A stretch of 11,153 nt of DNA from Pseudomonadota bacterium (lineage in GTDB: Bacteria; Pseudomonadota; Gammaproteobacteria; Xanthomonadales; Xanthomonadaceae). Positions 1-7,304 of this stretch are shown here, piece by piece (the first letter of the stretch is position 1; each line of letters starts with the position of its first letter). The stretch spans positions 1-11,153 of the forward strand of contig JAEWFH010000144.1 in the NCBI GenBank assembly GCA_023388955.1. The letters are read 5' to 3'. Both the position numbers and the translations under genes were made by a program. Below the pieces are notes generated by a model. The model worked only from the letters and a program-made list of their open reading frames with translations, had not been told where the DNA came from and did not search any database.

Positions 1-593
1 AGGAGCTTGGCGAATCGGTGCGCTCGCTGCTGTTCGCCTTCGCGCTTGCGGTGTTCCTGGTCTACCTGGTGATGGCCTCGCAGTTCGAGTCGCTGCTGCA
101 CCCGTTCGTGATCCTGTTCACCATCCCGCTGGCACTGGTCGGCGCGGTGCTGGCGCTGATGCTGACCGGCAACACCATCTCGGTGGTGGTGTTCATCGGG
201 CTGATCCTGCTGGTCGGGCTGGTGACCAAGAACGCGATCATCCTGGTCGACAAGGTCAACCAGCTGCGCGAGGCCGGGGTGGCCAAGCGCGAGGCGCTGG
301 TGGAGGGCGCGCGCTCGCGCCTGCGGCCGATCATCATGACCACGCTGAGCACGCTGTTCGGCTTCCTGCCGCTGGCGCTGGCCAGTGGCGCGGGCGCGGA
401 GGTCCGCGCGCCGATGGCGATCGCGGTGATCGGCGGCCTGCTGGTCTCCACGCTACTGACCCTGCTGGTGATCCCGGTGGTCTATGACCTGCTCGACCGC
501 CGCCCGGACGAGCACTACCGCGAGCGCGCCCGGCGGATCCGGATCACGCGCGGCCTCGAGGACGATGGCGGCGAGGCGGGGCAGCCGGCATGA
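1..593 (+). CDS. RND efflux permease, C-terminal part (5' end outside window)
   Basis: This is the end of an inner-membrane RND (AcrB/AcrD/AcrF-type) efflux permease, which would export substrates by proton antiport within a tripartite pump. The reading frame is open from position 3 with no stop before the TGA at 591-593, so the gene enters from the left; a GTG at 18 lies inside the frame and is not a real start. About 196 residues are visible, covering the last five or so membrane helices. The TM10 motif TKNAI (Lys codon at 228-230) matches Lys940 of the AcrB proton relay, and RLRPIIMTT matches the Arg971/Thr978 region. A polar tail of about 35 residues follows the last helix. The stop overlaps the next permease start as ATGA, which suggests translational coupling. 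The family is clear, but the substrate and exact gene name are not. Confidence 0.93.
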   Translation, partial: ELGESVRSLLFAFALAVFLVYLVMASQFESLLHPFVILFTIPLALVGAVLALMLTGNTISVVVFIGLILLVGLVTKNAIILVDKVNQLREAGVAKREALVEGARSRLRPIIMTTLSTLFGFLPLALASGAGAEVRAPMAIAVIGGLLVSTLLTLLVIPVVYDLLDRRPDEHYRERARRIRITRGLEDDGGEAGQPA

Positions 594-3500
594 GCATCGC
601 CCAGCTGAGCCTGCGCAGGCCGGTCACCACCATCATGCTGTTCGTGTCGATGGTGGTGATCGGGCTGATCGCCGCCACACGGCTGCCGCTGGAGGCGCTG
701 CCGGACGTGTCGGCGCCGTTCCTGTACGTGCAGCTGCCCTACGAGGGCTCCACGCCGGAGGAGGTCGAGCGCACCGTGCTGCGCCCGGCCGAGGAGGCGC
801 TGGCCACGATGACCGGGGTCAAGCGCATGCAGGGCAACGCCACTGCCAGCGGCGCCGGTGTGTTCATGGAGTTCTCGGACTGGGACCGCGACGTGGCGAT
901 CGCCGCCTCGGAGGCACGCGAGCGCATCGATGCCATCCGCCAGGAGCTGCCGGACGATTTCCGCCGCTACTTCGTCCACAAGTGGTCGACCAGCGACCAG
1001 CCGGTGCTGCAGGTCCGCCTGGCCGGCGACCAGGACCTGCGCTGGCAGTACGACCTGATCGACCGCGAGTTCCGCAGCCGCCTGGAGCGGGTGCCGGGCG
1101 TGGCGCGGGTGGAGATCGGCGGGGCCGCGGCCAACGAAGTGGAGGTCGCGATCGACCCCAGCCGGCTGCTTGCGCACGGCATCAACCTGGACCAGCTGAC
1201 CAACCGCCTGCAGCAGGCCAATTTCTCGGTCTCGGCCGGGGAAATCGAGGACGCGGGCCGGCGCCTGCGGGTACAGCCCAAGGGAGAGCTGGAGGACATC
1301 GCCCAGCTGCGGGCCCTGGTGCTGGACGAGCGCGGCACGCGCCTGTCCGACATCGCCGAGGTGAACTACCAGCCGGCGCGGCTCGCCATGGGCCGGCGCC
1401 TGGAAGGCCGGCCCGCGGTCGGCCTGGAGATCTACAAGGAGCGCGGCGCGAACCTGGTCGAGGTCTCCAGGCGGGTCAAGGAGGAGGTGGAGCTGATCCG
1501 CGACCGCCCGGGGATGGGCGGGATCGAGGTCAAGGTCATCAACGACATGGGCGAGGAGGTCACCGACTCGCTGCTGGAGCTCGCCGAGGCCGGCCTGGTC
1601 GGCCTGCTGCTGTCGATCGCGGTGCTGTTCTTCTTCCTGCGCCACTGGCCCTCGACGCTGATGGTCACCCTGGCGATCCCGATCTGCTTCGTGATGACCC
1701 TGGGCTTCATGCACTTCGCCGGCGTGACCCTCAACGTGCTCAGCCTGATGGGCCTGCTGCTGGCGGTCGGCATGCTGGTGGACAACGCCGTGGTGGTGGT
1801 GGAGAGCATCTACCAGGAACGCGAGCGCATGCCCGACCAGCCCCTGCGCGCGTCGATCATCGGCACCCGCCACGTGGCCATCGCGCTGTCGGCGGGCACC
1901 TTGTCACACGTGATCGTGTTCGTGCCCAACCTGCTCAGCGACACCAACCAGATCACCATCTTCATGGCGCAGATCGCGATCACCATCTCGGTGTCTCTGC
2001 TGGCCTCGTGGCTGGTCGCGGTCAGCCTGATCCCGATGCTCTCGGCGCGGATGAAGACCCCGCCGGCGGTGCACAACCCGGACGGGGTGATCGCCCGCCT
2101 GCAGCGCCGCTATGCGCGGGTGTTGCGCTGGACGCTGGAGCACCGCGGCTGGAGCGTGGCGGGGATCGCGTTGATCCTGCTGCTCAGCATCGTTCCGATG
2201 ACCCAGACCAAGTTCAACATGTTCAGCGACGGCGCCACCGACCAGGTGGTGATCGGCTACCGCTGGCATGGCAACTACCCGCTGGAGGAGATCTCGGCGG
2301 AGGTGCTGCGGATCGAGGACTACCTGAACGCCAATCGCGGAGAACTGCAGATCCGGCAGGTGTACTCGTGGTTCTCCGAGGGCGGCGGCGCGGGGACCCA
2401 GGTCGACTTCAACGAGGGCACCGGCGAGGTCCCTGCGCTGATCGAAAAGATCCGCGAGGGCTTGCCGAAGTCCGCACGCGCCGAGCTCAGGGTCGGCGAG
2501 CAGGGCGGGGGGCAGGGTGGCCCGGGCCAGGGCGGCCTGCGCGTGGAACTGGTCGGCGACTCGACCTCGGTGTTGCAGGAGATCGCCACCGACATCCTGC
2601 CGATCCTGCAGGGGGAGGCGTCGCTGCGCGACGTGCGCATCGACCAGGGCGATACCGGCAGCGAGCTTCGGATCCGGGTCGACCGTGAGCGCGCGGCCGC
2701 GTTCGGCTTCAGCGCCGAGCAGGTGTCACGCTTTGTCGGGCTGGCCCTGCGCGGCGCGCAGCTGCGCGAGTTCCGCCGCGGCCAGGACGAGATCCCGGTC
2801 TGGGTACGTTTCCAGGGCGCCCAGGACTACGGGATGGAAGACCTGGCCACCTTCACCGTGACCGCGCCGGATGGCCGCAGCGTGCCGCTGATGGCCATGG
2901 TCGAGGTGAGCACCAATCCGGTCGCCTCGCAGATCCAGCGCAGCAACCGCCAGACCGCCCTCCCGGTCGTCGCCAGCCTTGCGCCGGAAGCGACCATGCA
3001 GCAGGCGCGGCAGGCGATCGAGGCGGCGCTGGGCCGGGTCGCGTTCCCGGCCGGCTATGGCTACAGCTTCGGTGGCAGCGGCTTCGAGGAAGAAGCCCAG
3101 GCCATGAACCAGATGGTCTTCAACACGCTGCTGGCGCTGGTGATGATCTACGTGGTGATGGCCGCGGTCTTCGAGTCGCTGCTGTTCCCTTCGGCCATCA
3201 TGAGCTGCGTGGTGTTCTCGATCCTGGGCGTGTTCTGGCTGTTCTGGGTCACCGGCACCACGTTCTCGGTGATGGCCTTCATCGGCATCCTGGTGCTGAT
3301 GGGCGTGGTGGTGAACAACGGCATCGTGATGGTCGAGCACATCAACAACCGGCGCCGCGGCGGGATGTCGCGAACGGACGCGCTGGTGGAGGGAAGCCGC
3401 GAGCGGCTGCGCCCGATCCTCATGACGATGGGTACCGCGATCCTGGCGATGATCCCGATCTCGCTCAGCGAGACGGTGGTGCTGGGCGGCCTCACCTACT

Positions 3501-3718
3501 CGCCGATGGCCCGCGCGGTGGCCGGCGGGCTGGCGTTCTCGACCGTGGTCAGCCTGCTGTTCCTGCCGACCATCTACGCGATCCTGGACGACCTGAGCAT
3601 CGCCACCAGGCGGGTCCTGGGGCAGGCGCGCGGCGTCAGCCGAACAGCCGCCCCAGCATCCGCAACCCCCCGGTCCACACGCCGATGGCGGTTCCCAGGC
3701 TGGTCAGGAAGAAGTTGA
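590..3718 (+). CDS. RND efflux transporter permease (second of a tandem pair)
   Basis: This is a complete RND permease of 1042 residues, a normal length for the AcrB-type family. It would be an inner-membrane proton-driven exporter working with a periplasmic adaptor and an outer-membrane channel. Visible order: TM1 near residues 13-30, first periplasmic porter/docking region to about 325, TM2-6 from about 328 to 480, TM7 near 520-540, second periplasmic region to about 840, then TM8-12. TM4 carries VDNAVVVVES: Asp398 matches AcrB Asp407, but Asn399 replaces Asp408. TM10 carries VNNGI: Asn909 replaces Lys940. Arg939 and Thr946 match Arg971 and Thr978. Residues 639-649 are a Gly/Gln/Pro-rich stretch in the second periplasmic region. 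The ATG at 590 overlaps the previous stop by four bases. Residues from about 1016 onward are Arg/Ser/Pro-rich and are encoded opposite the end of the convergent TraB-family gene. The family is certain; the substrate is unknown. Confidence 0.93.
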   Translation: MSIAQLSLRRPVTTIMLFVSMVVIGLIAATRLPLEALPDVSAPFLYVQLPYEGSTPEEVERTVLRPAEEALATMTGVKRMQGNATASGAGVFMEFSDWDRDVAIAASEARERIDAIRQELPDDFRRYFVHKWSTSDQPVLQVRLAGDQDLRWQYDLIDREFRSRLERVPGVARVEIGGAAANEVEVAIDPSRLLAHGINLDQLTNRLQQANFSVSAGEIEDAGRRLRVQPKGELEDIAQLRALVLDERGTRLSDIAEVNYQPARLAMGRRLEGRPAVGLEIYKERGANLVEVSRRVKEEVELIRDRPGMGGIEVKVINDMGEEVTDSLLELAEAGLVGLLLSIAVLFFFLRHWPSTLMVTLAIPICFVMTLGFMHFAGVTLNVLSLMGLLLAVGMLVDNAVVVVESIYQERERMPDQPLRASIIGTRHVAIALSAGTLSHVIVFVPNLLSDTNQITIFMAQIAITISVSLLASWLVAVSLIPMLSARMKTPPAVHNPDGVIARLQRRYARVLRWTLEHRGWSVAGIALILLLSIVPMTQTKFNMFSDGATDQVVIGYRWHGNYPLEEISAEVLRIEDYLNANRGELQIRQVYSWFSEGGGAGTQVDFNEGTGEVPALIEKIREGLPKSARAELRVGEQGGGQGGPGQGGLRVELVGDSTSVLQEIATDILPILQGEASLRDVRIDQGDTGSELRIRVDRERAAAFGFSAEQVSRFVGLALRGAQLREFRRGQDEIPVWVRFQGAQDYGMEDLATFTVTAPDGRSVPLMAMVEVSTNPVASQIQRSNRQTALPVVASLAPEATMQQARQAIEAALGRVAFPAGYGYSFGGSGFEEEAQAMNQMVFNTLLALVMIYVVMAAVFESLLFPSAIMSCVVFSILGVFWLFWVTGTTFSVMAFIGILVLMGVVVNNGIVMVEHINNRRRGGMSRTDALVEGSRERLRPILMTMGTAILAMIPISLSETVVLGGLTYSPMARAVAGGLAFSTVVSLLFLPTIYAILDDLSIATRRVLGQARGVSRTAAPASATPRSTRRWRFPGWSGRS

Positions 3719-4847
3719 GCAGCACCCGCGCCACCCGGTTGCGCCACCAGCCGCGGACGCTCTGGACGTCGTCGCGCAGGGCCAGGAAGTCGGCGTAGGT
3801 CGGCTTGCGGATCCAGGCCTCGGTCAGCGCGCTCAGCGTGCCCGAGGCCAGGGCCGGGTGCAGGGGGGTGATGGGGGAGGCCAGGAACGCCACCAGGATG
3901 CTCAGCGGATGGCCGCCGGCGACCGCGCAGCCGATCGCGCCGAGGATGCCGGTGGCCAACACCCACTGCAGCAGCAGGTCGGTGCCCACGTCCAGGCCAC
4001 CCTGCCAGAAGCCCCAGGCGAAGCCGCCGACAACGAAGGCGGCCAGGCCGAGGGTGAACCAGGGGATGGAGCTCTTTTCCGGCACCGACTCCAGTTCGGC
4101 GCGGATCTCCGCCGCCGGCGCGGTATCGGTGCGCAGGTGCGCGGCCAGGCCGCGCAGGTGGCCGGCGCCGACGACGGCAAGCACCCGCACCTGGCCATCC
4201 AGGTTGGTGTCCTCGCGCAGCTGGCGCAGGCGCGCGGCCATGTAGTGGTCGCGCTCGGCGATCACCGTCTCGTAGATGTCGGGGCTGTCGGCGGCGAACT
4301 CCTCGAAGCTGGCCTCGAGCATGTCGCCCTGCTTGAGCTTCTCGATCTGCTCGTCGCTGACCTCCTCGCTGACGAACAGCGAGGTCAGCAGGCCGCCCCC
4401 GAGCTTCGCCCGGCCCCACCAGCCCAGCCGCGAGGAAGCGCGGCGGAAGGTCAGGCCGACGTCACGGTCGACCAGGTGCACCGGCAGTTCGCGCGCACGG
4501 GCCTCGAGCACGGCGCGCTTGAGCTCGGCGCCGGGCTCGATCCCCAGTTGCTCGGCCAGCCGGCGCTGGTAGCCCGCCAGGGCGAGGTTGGCGGCGAACA
4601 TCGCCGTCCTGCCGGAGCGGATCACCTCGACCAGGTCCAGCTTCGACAGCGAATCGGTATCGGTGAGTGCCTGCAGGCGCTGTTCGTCCAGCTCGACGGC
4701 GACCGCGTCGAAGCGGCCGCTGCCGATCGCGTCGCGCACCGCCTCCACGCTCTCGCGCGAGACGTGGGCGGTGCCCAGCAGCAGGTACTCGACGCCGTCG
4801 CGCTCGACCCGTTCGTGGGGCTGGCCCTCCAGCCAGGCCTCAGTCAC
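3636..4847 (-). CDS. TraB/PrgY (GumN, Tiki-like) family membrane protein
   Basis: This 403-residue protein belongs to the TraB/PrgY family, named for enterococcal proteins that shut down pheromone production and related to Tiki-type putative metalloproteases. Its role in Gram-negative bacteria is not established. The N-terminal domain has the family motifs: GTAH at residues 25-28, VELDEQR with Glu52, ERDHYMA near 198-204, and GAGH at 227-230. The two GxxH motifs and Glu52 are the proposed metal/active-site residues. The C-terminal part holds three or four hydrophobic segments, roughly residues 264-285, 292-316, 320-340 and 376-396. I chose the GTG at 4845-4847 as start because it overlaps the aguB stop by 8 bp and the protein then begins with family-like sequence. 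An ATG at 4917-4919 would add 24 low-complexity residues inside aguB. No good Shine-Dalgarno is visible, so translation probably depends on coupling to aguB. The 3' end overlaps the convergent RND gene by 83 bp. Confidence 0.85.
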   Translation of the reverse strand: MTEAWLEGQPHERVERDGVEYLLLGTAHVSRESVEAVRDAIGSGRFDAVAVELDEQRLQALTDTDSLSKLDLVEVIRSGRTAMFAANLALAGYQRRLAEQLGIEPGAELKRAVLEARARELPVHLVDRDVGLTFRRASSRLGWWGRAKLGGGLLTSLFVSEEVSDEQIEKLKQGDMLEASFEEFAADSPDIYETVIAERDHYMAARLRQLREDTNLDGQVRVLAVVGAGHLRGLAAHLRTDTAPAAEIRAELESVPEKSSIPWFTLGLAAFVVGGFAWGFWQGGLDVGTDLLLQWVLATGILGAIGCAVAGGHPLSILVAFLASPITPLHPALASGTLSALTEAWIRKPTYADFLALRDDVQSVRGWWRNRVARVLLNFFLTSLGTAIGVWTGGLRMLGRLFG

Positions 4848-5724
4848 GGTACCGCCGCAGCAGGTCGTCGTAGGCGTCGATGCGGCGGTCGCGCAGGAGC
4901 GGCCAGATCCGTCGTACATCCTCGCTGCGCTTCATGTCGACGTCGGCCAGCAGGACCTGCTCGCCGGTATCGGCGAGGGCCAGGAACTCGCCCTGCGGAC
5001 CGAGCACGTGGCTGTGGCCCCAGAAGTCCACGCCCGAGGCGCCCATCGGCGACGGTTCGTGGCCGACCCGGTTGCACGACAGCACCGGCAGCCCGTTGGC
5101 CACCGCGTGGCCGCGATGGCTGAGGATCCAGGCATCGCGCTGGCGGTCCTTCTCCGCCTGGTCGTCGACCGGGTCCCAGCCGATCGCGGTCGGGTACAGC
5201 AGGATCTCGGCGCCGGCCAGCGCCATCAGCCGTGCCGCCTCCGGGTACCACTGGTCCCAGCACACCAGCACGCCCAGGCGGCCGACCGAGGTGTCGATCG
5301 GCTCGAAGCCCAGGTCGCCCGGAGTGAAGTAGAACTTCTCGTAGAACCCGGGATCGTCCGGAATGTGCATCTTGCGGTACTTGCCGGCCAGCGAACCGTC
5401 GGCTTCCAGCACCACCGCGGTGTTGTGGTACAGCCCGGCGGCGCGGCGCTCGAACAGCGAGGCGACGATCACCACCCCGTGCTTCGCGGCCAGCCGGCCC
5501 AGGCGCTCGGTGCTCGGCCCCGGGATCGGTTCGGCCAGGTCGAACTCGTCGACGCATTCGTGCTGGCAGAAGTAGGCGCCGTTGTGAAGTTCCTGCAGCA
5601 GCACCAGCCTGGCGCCGCGGGCGGCGGCCTCGGCCACGCGCTGCTCGATCACGGCGAGGTTGGCGTCGGCATCGCCGTGGTTGCGCTCCTGGACCAGGGC
5701 GACCTTGAGGATGTCGTTTTTCAT
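4840..5724 (-). CDS. aguB: N-carbamoylputrescine amidase (carbon-nitrogen hydrolase)
   Basis: AguB is a cytoplasmic nitrilase-superfamily enzyme that hydrolyses N-carbamoylputrescine to putrescine, CO2 and ammonia. The protein is 294 residues, the usual family length. The catalytic triad is visible: Glu45 in LLQELH, Lys118 in GKYRKMHIPD, and Cys155 in VLVCWDQWYPE. The CWDQWYPE signature and the HIPD-D-PGFYEKFYF stretch are typical of AguB rather than of other nitrilase-family amidases. I chose the ATG at 5722-5724 because a GGAG lies 6 nt upstream (5731-5734 on the plus strand) and the protein then begins MKNDILKVALVQ. A TTG at 5746-5748 would add eight residues and is less likely. The gene lies 16 bp after aguA on the same strand, and its stop overlaps the TraB-family start by 8 bp. 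Adjacency to agmatine deiminase strongly supports the assignment. Confidence 0.95.
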   Translation of the reverse strand: MKNDILKVALVQERNHGDADANLAVIEQRVAEAAARGARLVLLQELHNGAYFCQHECVDEFDLAEPIPGPSTERLGRLAAKHGVVIVASLFERRAAGLYHNTAVVLEADGSLAGKYRKMHIPDDPGFYEKFYFTPGDLGFEPIDTSVGRLGVLVCWDQWYPEAARLMALAGAEILLYPTAIGWDPVDDQAEKDRQRDAWILSHRGHAVANGLPVLSCNRVGHEPSPMGASGVDFWGHSHVLGPQGEFLALADTGEQVLLADVDMKRSEDVRRIWPLLRDRRIDAYDDLLRRYRD

Positions 5725-5740
5725 GGGGGGCTCCGGGGTA

Positions 5741-6772
5741 TCAGGCAAGGACGCCGGCGGGCAGCTGCATGGTGAGGCAGTGCAGGCTGCCGTTCTGCCA
5801 GATCAGCGGGCGGCATGGCACCTGGATGATCTCGCGGCCAGGGAAGGCGTCGGCCAGCACCGCCGCCGCGCGTCCGTCGGCCGGATCATCGTAGGCCGGC
5901 ATCAATACCGCGCCGTTGATGACGAGGAAATTGGCGTAGCTGGCCGCGAGCCGGCGGCCGTCGTCGAGCACCGGCTGCGGCCAGGGCAGCTCGAACAGGC
6001 GGTAGGGCCGCCCATCCGCGGTGCGCAGCGCGGCCAGCTCCGCGGCCATCGCCTGCAGTTCGGCGTAATGGCTGTCGCCGGGATCGTCGCAGCCCTGGTA
6101 GACGATCGCGTCGGGCGCGGCGAAGCGGGCCAGGGTGTCGATGTGGGCGTCGGTGTCGTCGCCTTCCAGGTAGCCGTGCTCCAGCCACAGCACGCGGTCC
6201 TGGGCCAGCGTGCCCGCCAGCGCCGCGTCGACCTGCGCGCGGTCCTTGTCCGGATGCCGCTCGGCCAGACAGCGCCAGGTGCTCAGCAGGGTGCCGGCAC
6301 CGTCGGTCTCGATGGCACCGCCTTCCAGGGCGAAATCGACCTCCTCGCGCTGCGCCGAGTGGAACAGCCCCTGGTCGTCCAGGCCCTCCACCAGCCGGTC
6401 GTCGCGCTCGGCGCCGAACTTGCCGCCCCAGCCTGTGAAGCGGAAGTCCATCAGCCGGAACCCGCCGCCTTCGTGCAGCGTCACCGGGCCGGTGTCGCGC
6501 AACCAGGTGTCGTCGTACTCGATCTCGACGAAGCGGACCCGGTCCATGTCCACCCGCGCCGAAGCCAGGCGCGCGCGGGCATACGCCTCCACGTCCTCGT
6601 CGGCGACGCACAGCACCACCGGCTGGAAGCGGGTGATCGCGGCGACGAGCGCGATGTAGGTCTCCTCGACCTCGCCCAGGCGGTCGGCCCAGTCGGTGCC
6701 GGCGTGCGGCCAGGCGAGCAGGACGGCATCCTGCGGCTCCCACTCGGCGGGGAAGCGTACGGCTTGGTTCAT
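5741..6772 (-). CDS. aguA: Agmatine deiminase
   Basis: AguA converts agmatine to N-carbamoylputrescine and ammonia in the cytoplasm, the step before AguB in putrescine synthesis from arginine. The 343-residue protein belongs to the guanidino-group-modifying enzyme family related to the Porphyromonas-type peptidylarginine deiminase. Family motifs are seen in order: FPAEWEPQDAVLLAWPH at the N-terminus, WLRDTGP at 90-96, EGGAIETDG from Glu150, DDTDAHID with His210, and the C-terminal nucleophile Cys332 in NGSLHCLTMQLP. The ATG at 6770-6772 has a GGAG 5 nt upstream. The gene starts 19 bp after the end of the small exported-protein gene and ends 16 bp before aguB, so the three are very likely co-transcribed. 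Some databases label this family 'peptidylarginine deiminase'; the aguB neighbour makes agmatine the likely substrate. Confidence 0.95.
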   Translation of the reverse strand: MNQAVRFPAEWEPQDAVLLAWPHAGTDWADRLGEVEETYIALVAAITRFQPVVLCVADEDVEAYARARLASARVDMDRVRFVEIEYDDTWLRDTGPVTLHEGGGFRLMDFRFTGWGGKFGAERDDRLVEGLDDQGLFHSAQREEVDFALEGGAIETDGAGTLLSTWRCLAERHPDKDRAQVDAALAGTLAQDRVLWLEHGYLEGDDTDAHIDTLARFAAPDAIVYQGCDDPGDSHYAELQAMAAELAALRTADGRPYRLFELPWPQPVLDDGRRLAASYANFLVINGAVLMPAYDDPADGRAAAVLADAFPGREIIQVPCRPLIWQNGSLHCLTMQLPAGVLA

Positions 6773-6791
6773 TGAAGCTCCGGTGGCGGCT

Positions 6792-7133
6792 CTACAGCAG
6801 CGGCGGCTTCGGGCCGATCTCGCCCGGGTGCGCGCGGTTGACGACCACGTCGATGACGCGGTCCTTCTCGAAATAGACGGTGAACTGCGGGTAGACCCAG
6901 CGGTGGATGGCCGGCCACTGGGACTTCTGGCCGCCGCGCGGATCCAGGCGCTCGGCCGGCTCGCCGTAGCGCGCTTCGATTTCGCCCATGGTCTGGCCGC
7001 GCGCCGGAACCACCGCCGCCTCCTTGCTGTTGGCGCGGTCGATCAGCAGGGTGTCGGCATGGGCGTAGCCCACGACGGAAGTGCCCGCGACGAGCATGGC
7101 GAGCAGCGAAAGCTGGGTAATGGTCTTGTTCAT
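6792..7133 (-). CDS. Small exported protein of unknown function
   Basis: I do not recognise a specific family. The protein is 113 residues. Residues 1-26 form a clear signal peptide (MNKT, a hydrophobic stretch, then AHA before Asp27), so it should be exported to the periplasm. There is no lipobox cysteine; in fact no cysteine is present. The mature part has the pattern RGQTMGEIEARYGEP (about residues 46-59), then W-x-x-x-x-RWVYPQFTVYFEKDRVIDVVV, which resembles the motif layout of small BamE/SmpA-like domains (RGMT..EV...GEP, then aromatic beta strands). That resemblance is only suggestive. The ATG at 7131-7133 has GAGGGG about 7 nt upstream. A longer frame from 7304 would run through the promoter and the rpmJ terminator and is rejected. 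It appears to be the first gene of the transcript that continues into aguA 19 bp downstream. Confidence 0.8.
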   Translation of the reverse strand: MNKTITQLSLLAMLVAGTSVVGYAHADTLLIDRANSKEAAVVPARGQTMGEIEARYGEPAERLDPRGGQKSQWPAIHRWVYPQFTVYFEKDRVIDVVVNRAHPGEIGPKPPLL

Positions 7134-7160
7134 CCTGGTTCCCCTCTGGCTTGGTCCATG

Positions 7161-7177
7161 TGCCGCCGCCGGCGGCA
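7161..7177 (-). other. GC hairpin in the predicted leader of the agu transcript
   Basis: An inverted repeat of 7 bp (TGCCGCC / GGCGGCA) with a 3-nt loop lies between the candidate -10 and the small exported-protein start. It leaves the GAGGGG ribosome binding site free and has no U-run after it, so it does not look like a terminator. It may only stabilise the 5' end of the mRNA. Confidence 0.4.
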
Positions 7178-7189
7178 TCCCCGGGCGCG

Positions 7190-7195
7190 ATTGTA
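7190..7195 (-). promoter_or_regulatory. Candidate -10 element for the small-protein/aguA/aguB/TraB transcript
   Basis: On the minus strand TACAAT stands out in otherwise G+C-rich DNA, between the rpmJ terminator and the small exported-protein gene, and matches the sigma-70 -10 consensus at five of six bases. No convincing -35 is seen 16-18 bp upstream. If used, transcription would start near 7183, giving a leader of about 50 nt that contains the hairpin at 7161-7177. Position and base composition support it; it is not proven. Confidence 0.45.
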
Positions 7196-7239
7196 CGCAG
7201 CGCGGTGCAGGACGGTCCCGGCGGGGTTCGCAGAACGAA

Positions 7240-7263
7240 GAAAGCCGCCCGGGGGCGGCTTTC
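7240..7263 (-). terminator. Rho-independent terminator of rpmJ
   Basis: A perfect 10-bp inverted repeat (core AAAGCCGCC / GGCGGCTTT, closed by a G-C pair at 7240/7263) has a CGGG loop. It starts about 42 nt after the rpmJ stop. Read on the minus strand, the stem is followed by a pyrimidine- and T-rich run (TTTCTTCGTTC). It should end rpmJ transcription and insulate the agu transcript that starts just downstream. Confidence 0.8.
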
Positions 7264-7304
7264 CAGTACAGGCCGTGGCCCGCAGGTTCAAGAGTGCAAT
7301 GCAC

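Noticed and set aside
484..2688. Long plus-strand open frame of 734 codons overlapping the second RND gene
   Set aside because: It is very rich in Arg, Gly, Ala, Pro and His with no domain pattern, a typical GC-rich out-of-frame shadow. The +1042 frame encodes a clear RND protein.
4848..4919. Upstream ATG extension of the TraB-family protein
   Set aside because: The extra 24 residues are Thr/Ser/Gly/Cys-rich, lie inside aguB, and have no well-placed ribosome binding site. The GTG at 4845-4847 coupled to the aguB stop fits better.
3858..5123. Plus-strand open frames opposite the TraB-family, aguB and aguA genes
   Set aside because: They are antisense to genes with visible catalytic motifs and have low-complexity composition.
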